Source of the DNA: Azophilus sp965221755
Lineage (GTDB): Bacteria > Pseudomonadota > Gammaproteobacteria > Pseudomonadales > Azotimanducaceae
Length of the DNA stretch: 64,000 bases
Direction of reading: 5' to 3'
NCBI GenBank assembly: GCA_965221755.1
Contig: OZ244921.1
Coordinates: forward strand, 1,240,001-1,304,000
A program made the translations under genes and the position numbers. Every line of letters starts with the position of its first letter. Position 1 is the first letter of the stretch. Positions 34,998 through 42,899 of the stretch are shown one piece after another. A model generated the notes under the pieces. That model was given only the letters and a program-made list of their open reading frames with translations. It was not told where the DNA came from and searched no databases.

Positions 34998-36005
34998 ATG
35001 GAACCAGCAAGAAAACAGGCGTTTGGGGAGGATCTGCTGAGCGGCATCAGCTGTGCGGCCTTCCCAATCTCACCAATACCTGCAGTCAACGTCGCCACGG
35101 TTCCCCAGCGCAGCCCGCTTCGATATCCCGGAGGCAAGACTTGGCTGGTTCCCCATATCCGAAAGTGGCTCGGAGCAGCCGAGCAGCCGGTGCGGCTGCT
35201 GGTGGAGCCTTTCGCTGGCGGCGGCATCGTGTCCCTGACGGCCGTCATGGAGAACATGGCCGACCGCAGCATCATGGCGGAACTTGATCGCGACGTTGCC
35301 GCCTTTTGGCATGCCGCGCTGCGCCACGGCCCGGGGCTGCGTCAAAGAGTTCTTGGCTTCGAGCCCACTCGGGAAAACGTGGAGGCCCTCTCCTGCGTCC
35401 GTCCTTCCAAAGTGGTTGATCATGGTTTCCGAACCTTAGTGCTAAACCGAACCCGGCGTGGCGGCATTCTTGCAGCCGGAGCCTCCCTAAGCCGCGTCGG
35501 AGAAAACGGCAAGGGAGTTGCCTCCCGCTGGTACCCCAACACGATAGTCGATCGGCTAAGCGAGATAGCGAAACACGCAGACCGGATCGGCTTTTGCGAA
35601 ACCGACGGCTTGAAACTGCTTGAAGCTCTGTTGAGCATTCCCGGCTCGGGCACGGCGGTTTTTGTTGATCCCCCCTACACTGCGGGCGGCAAGCGAGCCG
35701 GGAAAAGGCTGTACGCCCACCACAGCTTGGATCACGCCAAGCTCTTTGCGATGCTTGCGGACAGTGGAGTCAATTTTCTGATGACCTACGATGCGGCGGC
35801 GGAGATCATGTCCTTGGTTCACAAGCACGGTTTCACTGCCGTGCAGGTCATGATGAAGAACACTCATCACGCTAAGATGCCGGAACTGGTGATTTCGGAC
35901 CCTGACTCACCCAACCGATGCGGAGTTTCGCGCCAGCGAACCTCCAACGCACCCGCGAAGCGGGTGCGCGGGGTTGTGCGGGCTCAGAAACATTTCGGAA
36001 CCTGA
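34998..36005 (+). CDS. D12-class adenine-specific DNA methyltransferase, orphan
   Basis: A 335-residue Dam-like enzyme. The N-terminal RYPGGKTWLVPHIRKWL and EPFAGGG (from residue 71) form the SAM site and DPPY (224-227) is the catalytic motif. It would transfer methyl groups to adenine N6. No restriction enzyme, specificity subunit or repair endonuclease is next to it. GC content is lower than its neighbours. The native end is near KMPELVI; the last roughly 35 residues, ending AQKHFGT, are translated from two tandem repeat units, whose core supplies the stop. Confidence 0.87.
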   Translation: MEPARKQAFGEDLLSGISCAAFPISPIPAVNVATVPQRSPLRYPGGKTWLVPHIRKWLGAAEQPVRLLVEPFAGGGIVSLTAVMENMADRSIMAELDRDVAAFWHAALRHGPGLRQRVLGFEPTRENVEALSCVRPSKVVDHGFRTLVLNRTRRGGILAAGASLSRVGENGKGVASRWYPNTIVDRLSEIAKHADRIGFCETDGLKLLEALLSIPGSGTAVFVDPPYTAGGKRAGKRLYAHHSLDHAKLFAMLADSGVNFLMTYDAAAEIMSLVHKHGFTAVQVMMKNTHHAKMPELVISDPDSPNRCGVSRQRTSNAPAKRVRGVVRAQKHFGT

Positions 36006-36066
36006 CCCACGCAAAAAGCGCGGAGTTTCGCGGTAGCGAAACTCCATCCGCGACCGTCAGGTCGCG
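35891..36066 (+). repeat. Tandem interspersed repeat units between the methyltransferase and fabY
   Basis: Order on the plus strand: degenerate core end 35891-35910; conserved hairpin 35922-35945; variable hairpin CGCACCCGC / GCGGGTGCG 35948-35968; full core 35976-36007; spacer; perfect conserved hairpin 36022-36045; second variable hairpin CGCGACC / GGTCGCG 36049-36066. The last hairpin ends 28 bases before a TACAAT box. Confidence 0.85.
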
Positions 36067-36070
36067 CGGG

Positions 36071-36100
36071 TTCGCACTCGCACTGCTTCTGCCCTACAAT
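36071..36100 (+). promoter_or_regulatory. Candidate sigma-70 promoter of fabY
   Basis: TTCGCA at 36071-36076 and TACAAT at 36095-36100 are separated by 18 bases. The -10 box is strong, the -35 weak. It follows the repeat hairpin and lies 30 bases before the fabY ATG. Confidence 0.5.
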
Positions 36101-36130
36101 CCCGCCGCACTTCGTTGATGGTGGCCATCC

Positions 36131-37978
36131 ATGACGCCACTCCCCGTCATCGTTGGTTTCGGCGGCGTTAACTCCGCTGGCCGGCTTTCCCTTGACCATG
36201 CCTACCGGCGCTTGGTGATCGACGCGCTGCCGGAGGCGGAGCGTTTGCTGGCCTACCAGAGCTTGGCAACGCTGATGAACCTGGATGGGGATCCGGCCAC
36301 TGCGGCGGTGCGCCGCCACATCGATGCCCATACGCTGATCCGCAGAATTGAGCTGTTCAATCCGCAGGACATCCGCTGGAACCGGGAGGTCGATCTCAAG
36401 GCACTGGGCGCACCCATGGAATTTGGGGTGCGAGGCCGGCAGATGCCTGATCGCCTGCCCGAGGGCTGGCAGGCGGCGCCGGACGGGAAAGGCGGGTTCA
36501 GGATTCGAGTGGATGATCAGTTCAAGGCCTTGGTGCCCGATCGGCGCGCCTCCAAGGTGTCGAGCGCCGCGCAGGTGCCGACCGGCTTCGACCCCGGCGC
36601 AATCTACGCCTCACGCAGCCACCCGCGGGGCTTGCAGTTGGCGATTTTCGGCGCTTCCGACGCCCTGCGCTCCTCCGGTCTCCCGCTCGACCTGCTCAAG
36701 CGGAAGGTGGCGCCGGACCAATTCGCCGTTTACTCCAGCAGCGCGATTTGCCAACTGGACGCGGATGGCTACGGCGGCATGATGCAGAACCGGATGCTGG
36801 GCAAGCGCCCCACGTCCAAGAACAGCGTCCTCGGCCTGCCGGAAATGACCGGCGACTTCATCAACGCGTACGTGCTCGGCTCGGCGGGCGGCACCGCCGG
36901 CGTCATCGGCGCCTGCGCCACCTTCCTCTACAACGTCAAGCAAGGCTTGGACGACATCCGTTCCGGGGCCCGGCGGGTGGTGATGGTCGGCAGCTCCGAA
37001 GCGCCGGTGCTGCCGGAGGTTCTTGAAGCCTACGGCACAATGGGCGCGCTCGCGGACGATGAATCCCTGATGGCCTTGGACGGCGCCCACGCACTCGACC
37101 ATCGCCGCGCCTGCCGTCCCTTCTCCAGCAATTGCGGCTTCACCGTCGGCGAGTCGGCGACCTACGCGCTGTTGATGGACGACGCGCTGGCCGTGGAGCT
37201 GGGCGCGGAGGTCTTGGGCGCGGTGGCCGATGTGTTCGTCAACGCCGACGGCTACAAGAAGTCCATCCCCGGACCCGGCATCGGCAACTACCTGACCATG
37301 GGCAAGGCCTTGGCCGCGGCGCGCGGCCTGCTCGGCAACCAAGTGTTGCGTCAAGGCACGTATGTGCAGGCGCACGGCACCGGCACCCCCCAAAACCGGG
37401 TGACTGAATCCCGCATCCTCAATGAGCTGGCCAAGCTCTTCGGCATCGGGAGCTGGCTGGTCAGCGCGGTGAAGGCTTACGTCGGCCATTCCATGGCGCC
37501 AGCCGGAGGGGACCAGCTCGCCTCGGTTCTGGGCGCTTGGCAGCACGGCCTCATCCCCGGCATCACCACCATCGACCACATCGCCGACGACGTGCATGCC
37601 AGCCATCTGCGCCTGCCCATGGCGCACGTGCCTTTCGATCCGCAGGCCATGCCGGGCGCGATCATCAACTCCAGGGGCTTCGGCGGCAACAACGCATCAG
37701 GGCTGTTCCTCGCACCGCAATTCACGGGCGGCATGCTCGCCAAGCGCTGGGGCAAGGCGGCGTTCGCCGAGTACCGGAAACGCAATGAGGCCGTGCGCGA
37801 AGCCCGCCTTGAATACGACGCGGCCATGCGCGCGCAGACGCTGGCGCCCATCTATGAGTTCGGTGAAGGCGTCCTGGCTGGCGATGACCTGTCGATCAGC
37901 GCCGACGGCATCCGGCTGCCTGGATTCGGCCTGCCGGTCAGGCTGGATTTGGCCAATCCCTACGAGGACATGATCTGA
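36131..37978 (+). CDS. fabY: Beta-ketoacyl-ACP synthase FabY
   Basis: A 615-residue ketoacyl synthase resembling Pseudomonas aeruginosa FabY, which starts fatty acid synthesis by condensing acetyl-CoA with malonyl-ACP. The catalytic triad is C262 (GACATF), H415 (HGTGTPQN) and H453 (YVGHSMAP). It is longer than FabB/FabF because of N-terminal and C-terminal extensions, as in FabY. No fabH is present in the window. It is transcribed from a promoter abutting a repeat copy and is followed by rsmA after 53 bases. Confidence 0.88.
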   Translation: MTPLPVIVGFGGVNSAGRLSLDHAYRRLVIDALPEAERLLAYQSLATLMNLDGDPATAAVRRHIDAHTLIRRIELFNPQDIRWNREVDLKALGAPMEFGVRGRQMPDRLPEGWQAAPDGKGGFRIRVDDQFKALVPDRRASKVSSAAQVPTGFDPGAIYASRSHPRGLQLAIFGASDALRSSGLPLDLLKRKVAPDQFAVYSSSAICQLDADGYGGMMQNRMLGKRPTSKNSVLGLPEMTGDFINAYVLGSAGGTAGVIGACATFLYNVKQGLDDIRSGARRVVMVGSSEAPVLPEVLEAYGTMGALADDESLMALDGAHALDHRRACRPFSSNCGFTVGESATYALLMDDALAVELGAEVLGAVADVFVNADGYKKSIPGPGIGNYLTMGKALAAARGLLGNQVLRQGTYVQAHGTGTPQNRVTESRILNELAKLFGIGSWLVSAVKAYVGHSMAPAGGDQLASVLGAWQHGLIPGITTIDHIADDVHASHLRLPMAHVPFDPQAMPGAIINSRGFGGNNASGLFLAPQFTGGMLAKRWGKAAFAEYRKRNEAVREARLEYDAAMRAQTLAPIYEFGEGVLAGDDLSISADGIRLPGFGLPVRLDLANPYEDMI

Positions 37979-38031
37979 GTCCGTCAGGTCCACAGCCATC
38001 CCGGGGCCGCAGGGCCCGGGCCAACCGCGCC

Positions 38032-38787
38032 TTGCAGCCGCGCAAGCGCTTCGGTCAGCACTTCCTGATCGACGAGGACGTGCTGGGGCGCCTAGCGGAC
38101 TGCCTTGGGCTTGGCGCCAAGGACGCGCTGCTGGAAATCGGCCCCGGCCGGGGCGCCCTGACCCGCTGCCTGCGCGGCTTGGCGGGGCGCTACACGGCCA
38201 TCGAGATCGACCGTGACCTGATTGCCGGCCTGCGCAGCCGCTTTCCCGACATTGAACTCCTCAACGCCGATGCCCTAGCCTTCGACTTCAACGCGCATTG
38301 CCAAGGTCGCCGCTGGCGCTTGGTCGGCAACCTGCCTTACAACATCGCCTCCGCGCTGCTGTTCAAGCTGATCGCCGCCGCGGAGCACATTCAGGACATG
38401 CACTTCATGCTGCAGAAGGAAGTGGCCGAGCGGCTCGCCGCCCAACCCGGCGCCAAGGCGCGAGGCCGGCTGTCGGTGGGCATTCAGCACCGTTTTGCGG
38501 TCGAGACGCTGTTCGACGTGCCGCCGCAGAGCTTCGCGCCGCCGCCAAAGGTGTTTTCAACGGTGGTGCGGCTGACGCCCCATCCGGCGTCCGCCCGTTC
38601 AGCCGCACCGGAAAGACTCGAAGCCGTTGCACGCCTCGCCTTCAGGTCACGCCGCAAACGGCTCGGCAACGCCCTCAAGACGCTGCGCCTGGATTGGGCG
38701 GCGCTCGGCATCGATGAGCGCCTGCGGCCTGCGGACCTCTCCGTGGCCGAGTTCGTGACGATCGCCAACGCCGGCGCGGTGGATTGA
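38032..38787 (+). CDS. rsmA: 16S rRNA (adenine1518/1519-N6)-dimethyltransferase
   Basis: KsgA dimethylates two adjacent adenines in helix 45 of 16S rRNA late in 30S assembly. Visible motifs are RKRFGQHFLID, the SAM-binding LEIGPGRGALT, AIEIDRDL and the catalytic NLPYNIAS. Length about 251 residues is normal. The only in-frame start giving the usual N-terminus is TTG 38032. The usual neighbours pdxA and apaG are missing; apaH follows after three bases. Confidence 0.95.
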   Translation: MQPRKRFGQHFLIDEDVLGRLADCLGLGAKDALLEIGPGRGALTRCLRGLAGRYTAIEIDRDLIAGLRSRFPDIELLNADALAFDFNAHCQGRRWRLVGNLPYNIASALLFKLIAAAEHIQDMHFMLQKEVAERLAAQPGAKARGRLSVGIQHRFAVETLFDVPPQSFAPPPKVFSTVVRLTPHPASARSAAPERLEAVARLAFRSRRKRLGNALKTLRLDWAALGIDERLRPADLSVAEFVTIANAGAVD

Positions 38788-38790
38788 GCG

Positions 38791-39621
38791 ATGGCCACCT
38801 ATGCTGTGGGCGACATCCAAGGCTGCTATGCGGAATTCGCCGCGCTGCTGGCCGAAGTCTCCTTCGATGAGCGGCGCGACGCGCTCTGGCTGCTGGGCGA
38901 CCTCATCAACCGCGGACCGGACTCGCTGGCGGTGATGGAGCGCGTCATGGCGCTCGGCGACCGCGTGACGACCGTGCTCGGCAACCATGATCTGCACTTC
39001 CTCGCCATCTTCTACGGCGGCCATCCGGTGCGCGACACCGACACCTTCACCGACCTGCTCGCAGCCCCGAATGCGCCAGCCATCGCCGAATGGCTGCGGC
39101 GCAAGCCCTTCTTTCACCACGACCCGAACCTGGGCTACGCCATGGTCCACGCCGGCATCCTGCCGGGCTGGACCTTCGCTGACGCCCAAGCCGCTTCGGA
39201 CGAACTGATGGGGATGCTGGCGGGACCGGAATTCAAGGGCTACTTCCGCAATCTCTACGGCGACCGGCCCCGCAGGCTGAAGGGCGGCTTGGTCGGCATG
39301 GACCGCTGGCGCATCCTGACCAACTGCTTCACCCGCATCCGCTTGGTGGACGCCAAGGGCAGGTTGAACTTCAAGCACAAGGGCGCCCTGCGCGACGCGC
39401 CGCCGGATTGCCGTCCTTGGTATGAGCTGGCCGAAGGCGCTCTCGATGGGCAACGCCTGCTGTTCGGCCACTGGGCGGCACTGGACGGACGCACCGGCAA
39501 GGACAATCTGATTGCCTTGGACACCGGCTGCGTCTGGGGGCGCAGCCTGACCGCCCTGTGCCTGGAAAGCGGCGAAAGAGCCGTCATTTCCGCCATGGGC
39601 GCCGCCGCCGGACCATCCTGA
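38791..39621 (+). CDS. apaH: Diadenosine tetraphosphatase, symmetrical
   Basis: Hydrolyses Ap4A to two ADP. The 276-residue protein has the metallophosphatase signatures GDIQGCYAEF, GDLINRGPDSL and GNHDLHFL, and the ApaH-type FGHWAALDGR. Recent work on this family shows it also removes Np4 caps from RNA 5' ends. It is co-transcribed with rsmA. After it lies a 211-base gap in which I see no feature. Confidence 0.95.
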   Translation: MATYAVGDIQGCYAEFAALLAEVSFDERRDALWLLGDLINRGPDSLAVMERVMALGDRVTTVLGNHDLHFLAIFYGGHPVRDTDTFTDLLAAPNAPAIAEWLRRKPFFHHDPNLGYAMVHAGILPGWTFADAQAASDELMGMLAGPEFKGYFRNLYGDRPRRLKGGLVGMDRWRILTNCFTRIRLVDAKGRLNFKHKGALRDAPPDCRPWYELAEGALDGQRLLFGHWAALDGRTGKDNLIALDTGCVWGRSLTALCLESGERAVISAMGAAAGPS

Positions 39622-39832
39622 ACGGCGCCGCCCCAAAGACCGGGTGACGCAAGCGAGCGCCTTGCTCCCCAACCCGTCCTCGCGGCGCGTCGAGCGGGCG
39701 GCCGCCTCCGCAACGCGGTCCCGTCGCCTTGCCCTCCTGCCAGACCGGCCCCACCCGCCGCTTCGGCAATGCGATCGGCTAGGCTTAAGCGACCGAATCG
39801 CGCCAAAATGCGCTTGTTGTTGCCAGTGATGG

Positions 39833-40891
39833 ATGGGCGCGGTGGAAATCTACTTGGTCGGCGGCGCGGTGCGCGACGAACTGCTCGGGCGCACCGTGCG
39901 CGAGCGCGACTGGCTGGTGGTGGGCGGCAGCGCCAAGGCCCTGCTCGCCCAAGGCTACCGCCAAGTGGGCAGGGACTTCCCGGTGTTCCTGCACCCGGAC
40001 GACCATGAGGAGTACGCCCTGGCCCGCACCGAGCGCAAGACCGCCGCCGGCCACGCCGGGTTCGCCACCGACGCCAATCCCGAAGTGACCTTGGAGGAGG
40101 ACCTAGCGCGGCGCGACCTCACCATCAACGCGCTGGCCAAGGATGGGCGCGGGCGCGTGATCGACCCCTTCAACGGTCGCCGGGATCTCCAAGACCGGGT
40201 TCTCCGGCATGTGACCGACGCCTTCGCCGAAGACCCGCTGCGGGTGTTCCGCGTGGCGCGCTTCGCAGCGCAGCTTCAGGGGTTCAGCGTCCATCCGGAC
40301 ACCCGAAGCTTCATGGCCGGCATGGCCGAATCCTTAAGCGAACTGCCCGCCGAGCGCGTCTGGGGCGAGTTCCGCAAGGCCTTGGCCGCGCCGGCGCCGC
40401 AACGATTCATTGAAGCGCTTCTGGACTGCGGCTGCCTGTCGCCTTGGTTCCCGGAACTTACGGACATCCGCTTGGACGAAGGACTTGAAGACGCCGAGGC
40501 CCGCTACGGCGCCATCGGCTGGTCCTTGGCGCCCACTGCCACTGCCGCGCTCAGCAGCCGCCTGAAGGCGCCCAACGCCTGCGCCAGGCTCGCTGACGAC
40601 ATCGCCCGCCACGGACGCACCTTAAGCGCTTGGCGGCGCGTCGATGCCAAGGCGCTGCTCGCGGCAGTGACCGCCATCAACGGCTTGCGCGACCCCGTCC
40701 GCCGCCGGGCGGCGCTGGCCGTCGCGGGGTTCAAGGCGGGCGTCGATCTCGGCCCGCTCGACGCGGCGCTGGTCCGCATCGAAAACGAACTCGCGGCGGA
40801 GCGGCGGCGATGGCCCAAGCTGAGCGGCCCGGAAATGGGCAAGCGCCTGCGCCAGGCACGGCTGCGGCGGCTCGCCCAAGCGCAGCGTTAG
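39833..40891 (+). CDS. cca: CCA-adding tRNA nucleotidyltransferase
   Basis: Adds or repairs the 3' CCA of tRNA. The 352-residue class II enzyme begins with YLVGGAVRDELLGR and the metal-binding ERDWLVVG, followed by RRDLTINALA and EDPLRVFRVARFA. It lacks the C-terminal HD phosphohydrolase domain that E. coli Cca carries. ATG 39833 is chosen; GTG 39842 is also possible. It converges on the S9 peptidase gene with a 46-base gap. Confidence 0.94.
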   Translation: MGAVEIYLVGGAVRDELLGRTVRERDWLVVGGSAKALLAQGYRQVGRDFPVFLHPDDHEEYALARTERKTAAGHAGFATDANPEVTLEEDLARRDLTINALAKDGRGRVIDPFNGRRDLQDRVLRHVTDAFAEDPLRVFRVARFAAQLQGFSVHPDTRSFMAGMAESLSELPAERVWGEFRKALAAPAPQRFIEALLDCGCLSPWFPELTDIRLDEGLEDAEARYGAIGWSLAPTATAALSSRLKAPNACARLADDIARHGRTLSAWRRVDAKALLAAVTAINGLRDPVRRRAALAVAGFKAGVDLGPLDAALVRIENELAAERRRWPKLSGPEMGKRLRQARLRRLAQAQR

Positions 40892-40937
40892 CGTCGGCCT
40901 GCGGTCGAGCGCGACGTGGCCCCCGGTGGCTGCGGCC

Positions 40938-42896
40938 CTAAAGCCCGCCCGGCCCGCAACGGTTGGCCAAGTAGTCCTCCAGATTCTCGAACAGGCTCAT
41001 GTAGTGCGTGGGCCACCAAGGAAGGCTGTGCCACAGGTCGGGGATCTCGTTGTACTCGACCGTGGCGCCGGCTCGCCGCAAGGCTCGATAGAACTTGCGC
41101 GATTGTTCCACAGGCACCCGCTGGTCCCGGTCGCCGTGGAACAGGTAGATGGGGATGTTGGCGGACTTCACCTGATCCAAGGGCGAAAGGCCGGCGACGG
41201 TGGGGTTTTGGTAGGCTCGGATGAAGGGGCTCCTGAAGGTGATCTTGTCGAAGGTTCTCAGTTCGGACAGGCCCGCTCCGGAAATGGCGCACTGAAAGGG
41301 GGAGTTCGGACGCACGGCCGCGGCCATGGCCGCGTAGCCGCCGTAGGAGTAGCCGAAGATCGCGATGCGGTCCTCATGGGCAATGCCTTGATCCACCAAC
41401 CAAGCGGCGCCGTCGTCCTTGTCATCCTGCATTTTTTGGCCCCACTCGCGGTCGCCGGCCCGCCACAGCTTTTGCCCGAAGCCCTGCGAGCCGCGGAAGT
41501 TCGGCTGCAGCACGGCATAGCCGCGGTTGGCCAGAAACTGCACCCAAGAATCCCAACCCCAGATGTTCCGTGCCCAAGGGCCGCCGTGGGGCAGCACCAC
41601 CGCGGCATGGGGCGCCTCGCCATAGCGGGGCAGGGTGAGGTAGGCCGGAATGGTCAACCCGTCCCGAGCGGCGTACTCCACGTAGCGCATGTCGCTTAGC
41701 TTGCCGGGGTCAAGGCTCGGGTAGGCGCGGCCCAAGGGCATCAGCTCCTTGCGGTTGCTGAGGAGGTAGTAGCTGCTGGCCTCCCGGTCGCCGGTGGAGC
41801 GGATGACCTGCTGGTTCCAATCGTCGGAGCTGGAGATGAGCAGATGCATCTGCCCGGCCGGCAGAGCGCCTTCCACCATCTTGGCCCAACGTTGCCATTG
41901 CGGATGCACCCACTCGCGCCGCATCCGGTCGTCAGCGTAAACGAAGCCAGTGACCTCGCCGTAGGAGTCCGGCAGCTGACTTTGCATGACGTCAACCACC
42001 TCGAAGCCGGGGCCGCCAAAAATCGGCTCACTGAGTTCCCGGGATGCAAGGTCGTACTTGCGCAACACGCTCTTGTCCCGGCCGGTGTTGTCCAGCATGT
42101 AGAGCGTACGGCCGTCGCGGTCCTGGGCCACCGGCGTCAAGCCTTCCCGTTCCTTGGCGTAAAGGCTGTGATGATGCTCCCACTTGCCTGTTTCCGGGTG
42201 CCGGTAGGAATAGCGGATGCGCGGTCCCCGCTCGCCGCCGCCCTCGAACTCCGTTTTGCCGATGACCTCGCCGCGGAAGTTGGTGAAGGCGGCGGTTTTG
42301 GGCGATCCCCGATGAACGCGCCGGGTTCGGAAGTTGTTCAGGTCAAGCTCATGGAGGTCCGTGACGAACTCCGTTGACGTGACGCTGAGCAGCGCCTTGT
42401 CCGGTTGCAGCCGCAAGCGGTTCTCGATACCAAAGCCGATGACCTCCTCCTTGTCAAGCAGCCGCAGTTCCCGCGTCACTTGGTTGTCCGGCCCAAGCGC
42501 ATAAATGTAGATCAGGTTGCGAAACCAACGGGTCGGCTTGCCGCCGGTTCGGAAATCGAACTTCTGACGGCCGACGACCGCCAGCGTCTTGTTGCTGAGC
42601 CAAGTCACGGACAGCGCCTTGACATCCTTGGGCGCGAAGCGGCCTGAGGGCTCCGCGTCGAGTTCGGTGGTGTTCCACACCGTCACCTGCGCCGCCTCGT
42701 TGACGTTGCGCAGCGTCAACGCCGCTAGGCGTTTGCCGTCCGGGCTGACATCGACGCTGGCAATCACCGGATCGTGGGCCCAGCCTTGAAGCGGGATCCA
42801 GACGTCCTCCCGGGTGGTGGCCAAAGCCGCCCCCGGCATCAACGCCAGCGCCACGGCCAGCAACATGACACCCGTTGAGCAGGTTCTTGGGCGCAT
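40938..42896 (-). CDS. Secreted S9-family (prolyl oligopeptidase-like) peptidase
   Basis: A 652-residue alpha/beta hydrolase with an N-terminal signal peptide (cleavage near GAALA), a propeller-like N-terminal half, and a catalytic C-terminal half. The nucleophile is S517 in GYSYGGY; the other triad members are the aspartate of HGDRDQRVP and the histidine of DLWHSLPWW. It would cleave short peptides in the periplasm. It lies three bases after the TonB receptor gene on the same strand, suggesting a peptide uptake-and-degradation pair. Confidence 0.93.
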   Translation of the reverse strand: MRPRTCSTGVMLLAVALALMPGAALATTREDVWIPLQGWAHDPVIASVDVSPDGKRLAALTLRNVNEAAQVTVWNTTELDAEPSGRFAPKDVKALSVTWLSNKTLAVVGRQKFDFRTGGKPTRWFRNLIYIYALGPDNQVTRELRLLDKEEVIGFGIENRLRLQPDKALLSVTSTEFVTDLHELDLNNFRTRRVHRGSPKTAAFTNFRGEVIGKTEFEGGGERGPRIRYSYRHPETGKWEHHHSLYAKEREGLTPVAQDRDGRTLYMLDNTGRDKSVLRKYDLASRELSEPIFGGPGFEVVDVMQSQLPDSYGEVTGFVYADDRMRREWVHPQWQRWAKMVEGALPAGQMHLLISSSDDWNQQVIRSTGDREASSYYLLSNRKELMPLGRAYPSLDPGKLSDMRYVEYAARDGLTIPAYLTLPRYGEAPHAAVVLPHGGPWARNIWGWDSWVQFLANRGYAVLQPNFRGSQGFGQKLWRAGDREWGQKMQDDKDDGAAWLVDQGIAHEDRIAIFGYSYGGYAAMAAAVRPNSPFQCAISGAGLSELRTFDKITFRSPFIRAYQNPTVAGLSPLDQVKSANIPIYLFHGDRDQRVPVEQSRKFYRALRRAGATVEYNEIPDLWHSLPWWPTHYMSLFENLEDYLANRCGPGGL

Positions 42897-42899
42897 GGA

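Noticed and set aside
39622..39832. Small gene in the apaH-cca gap
   Set aside because: Short frames on both strands have no start signals or family features.
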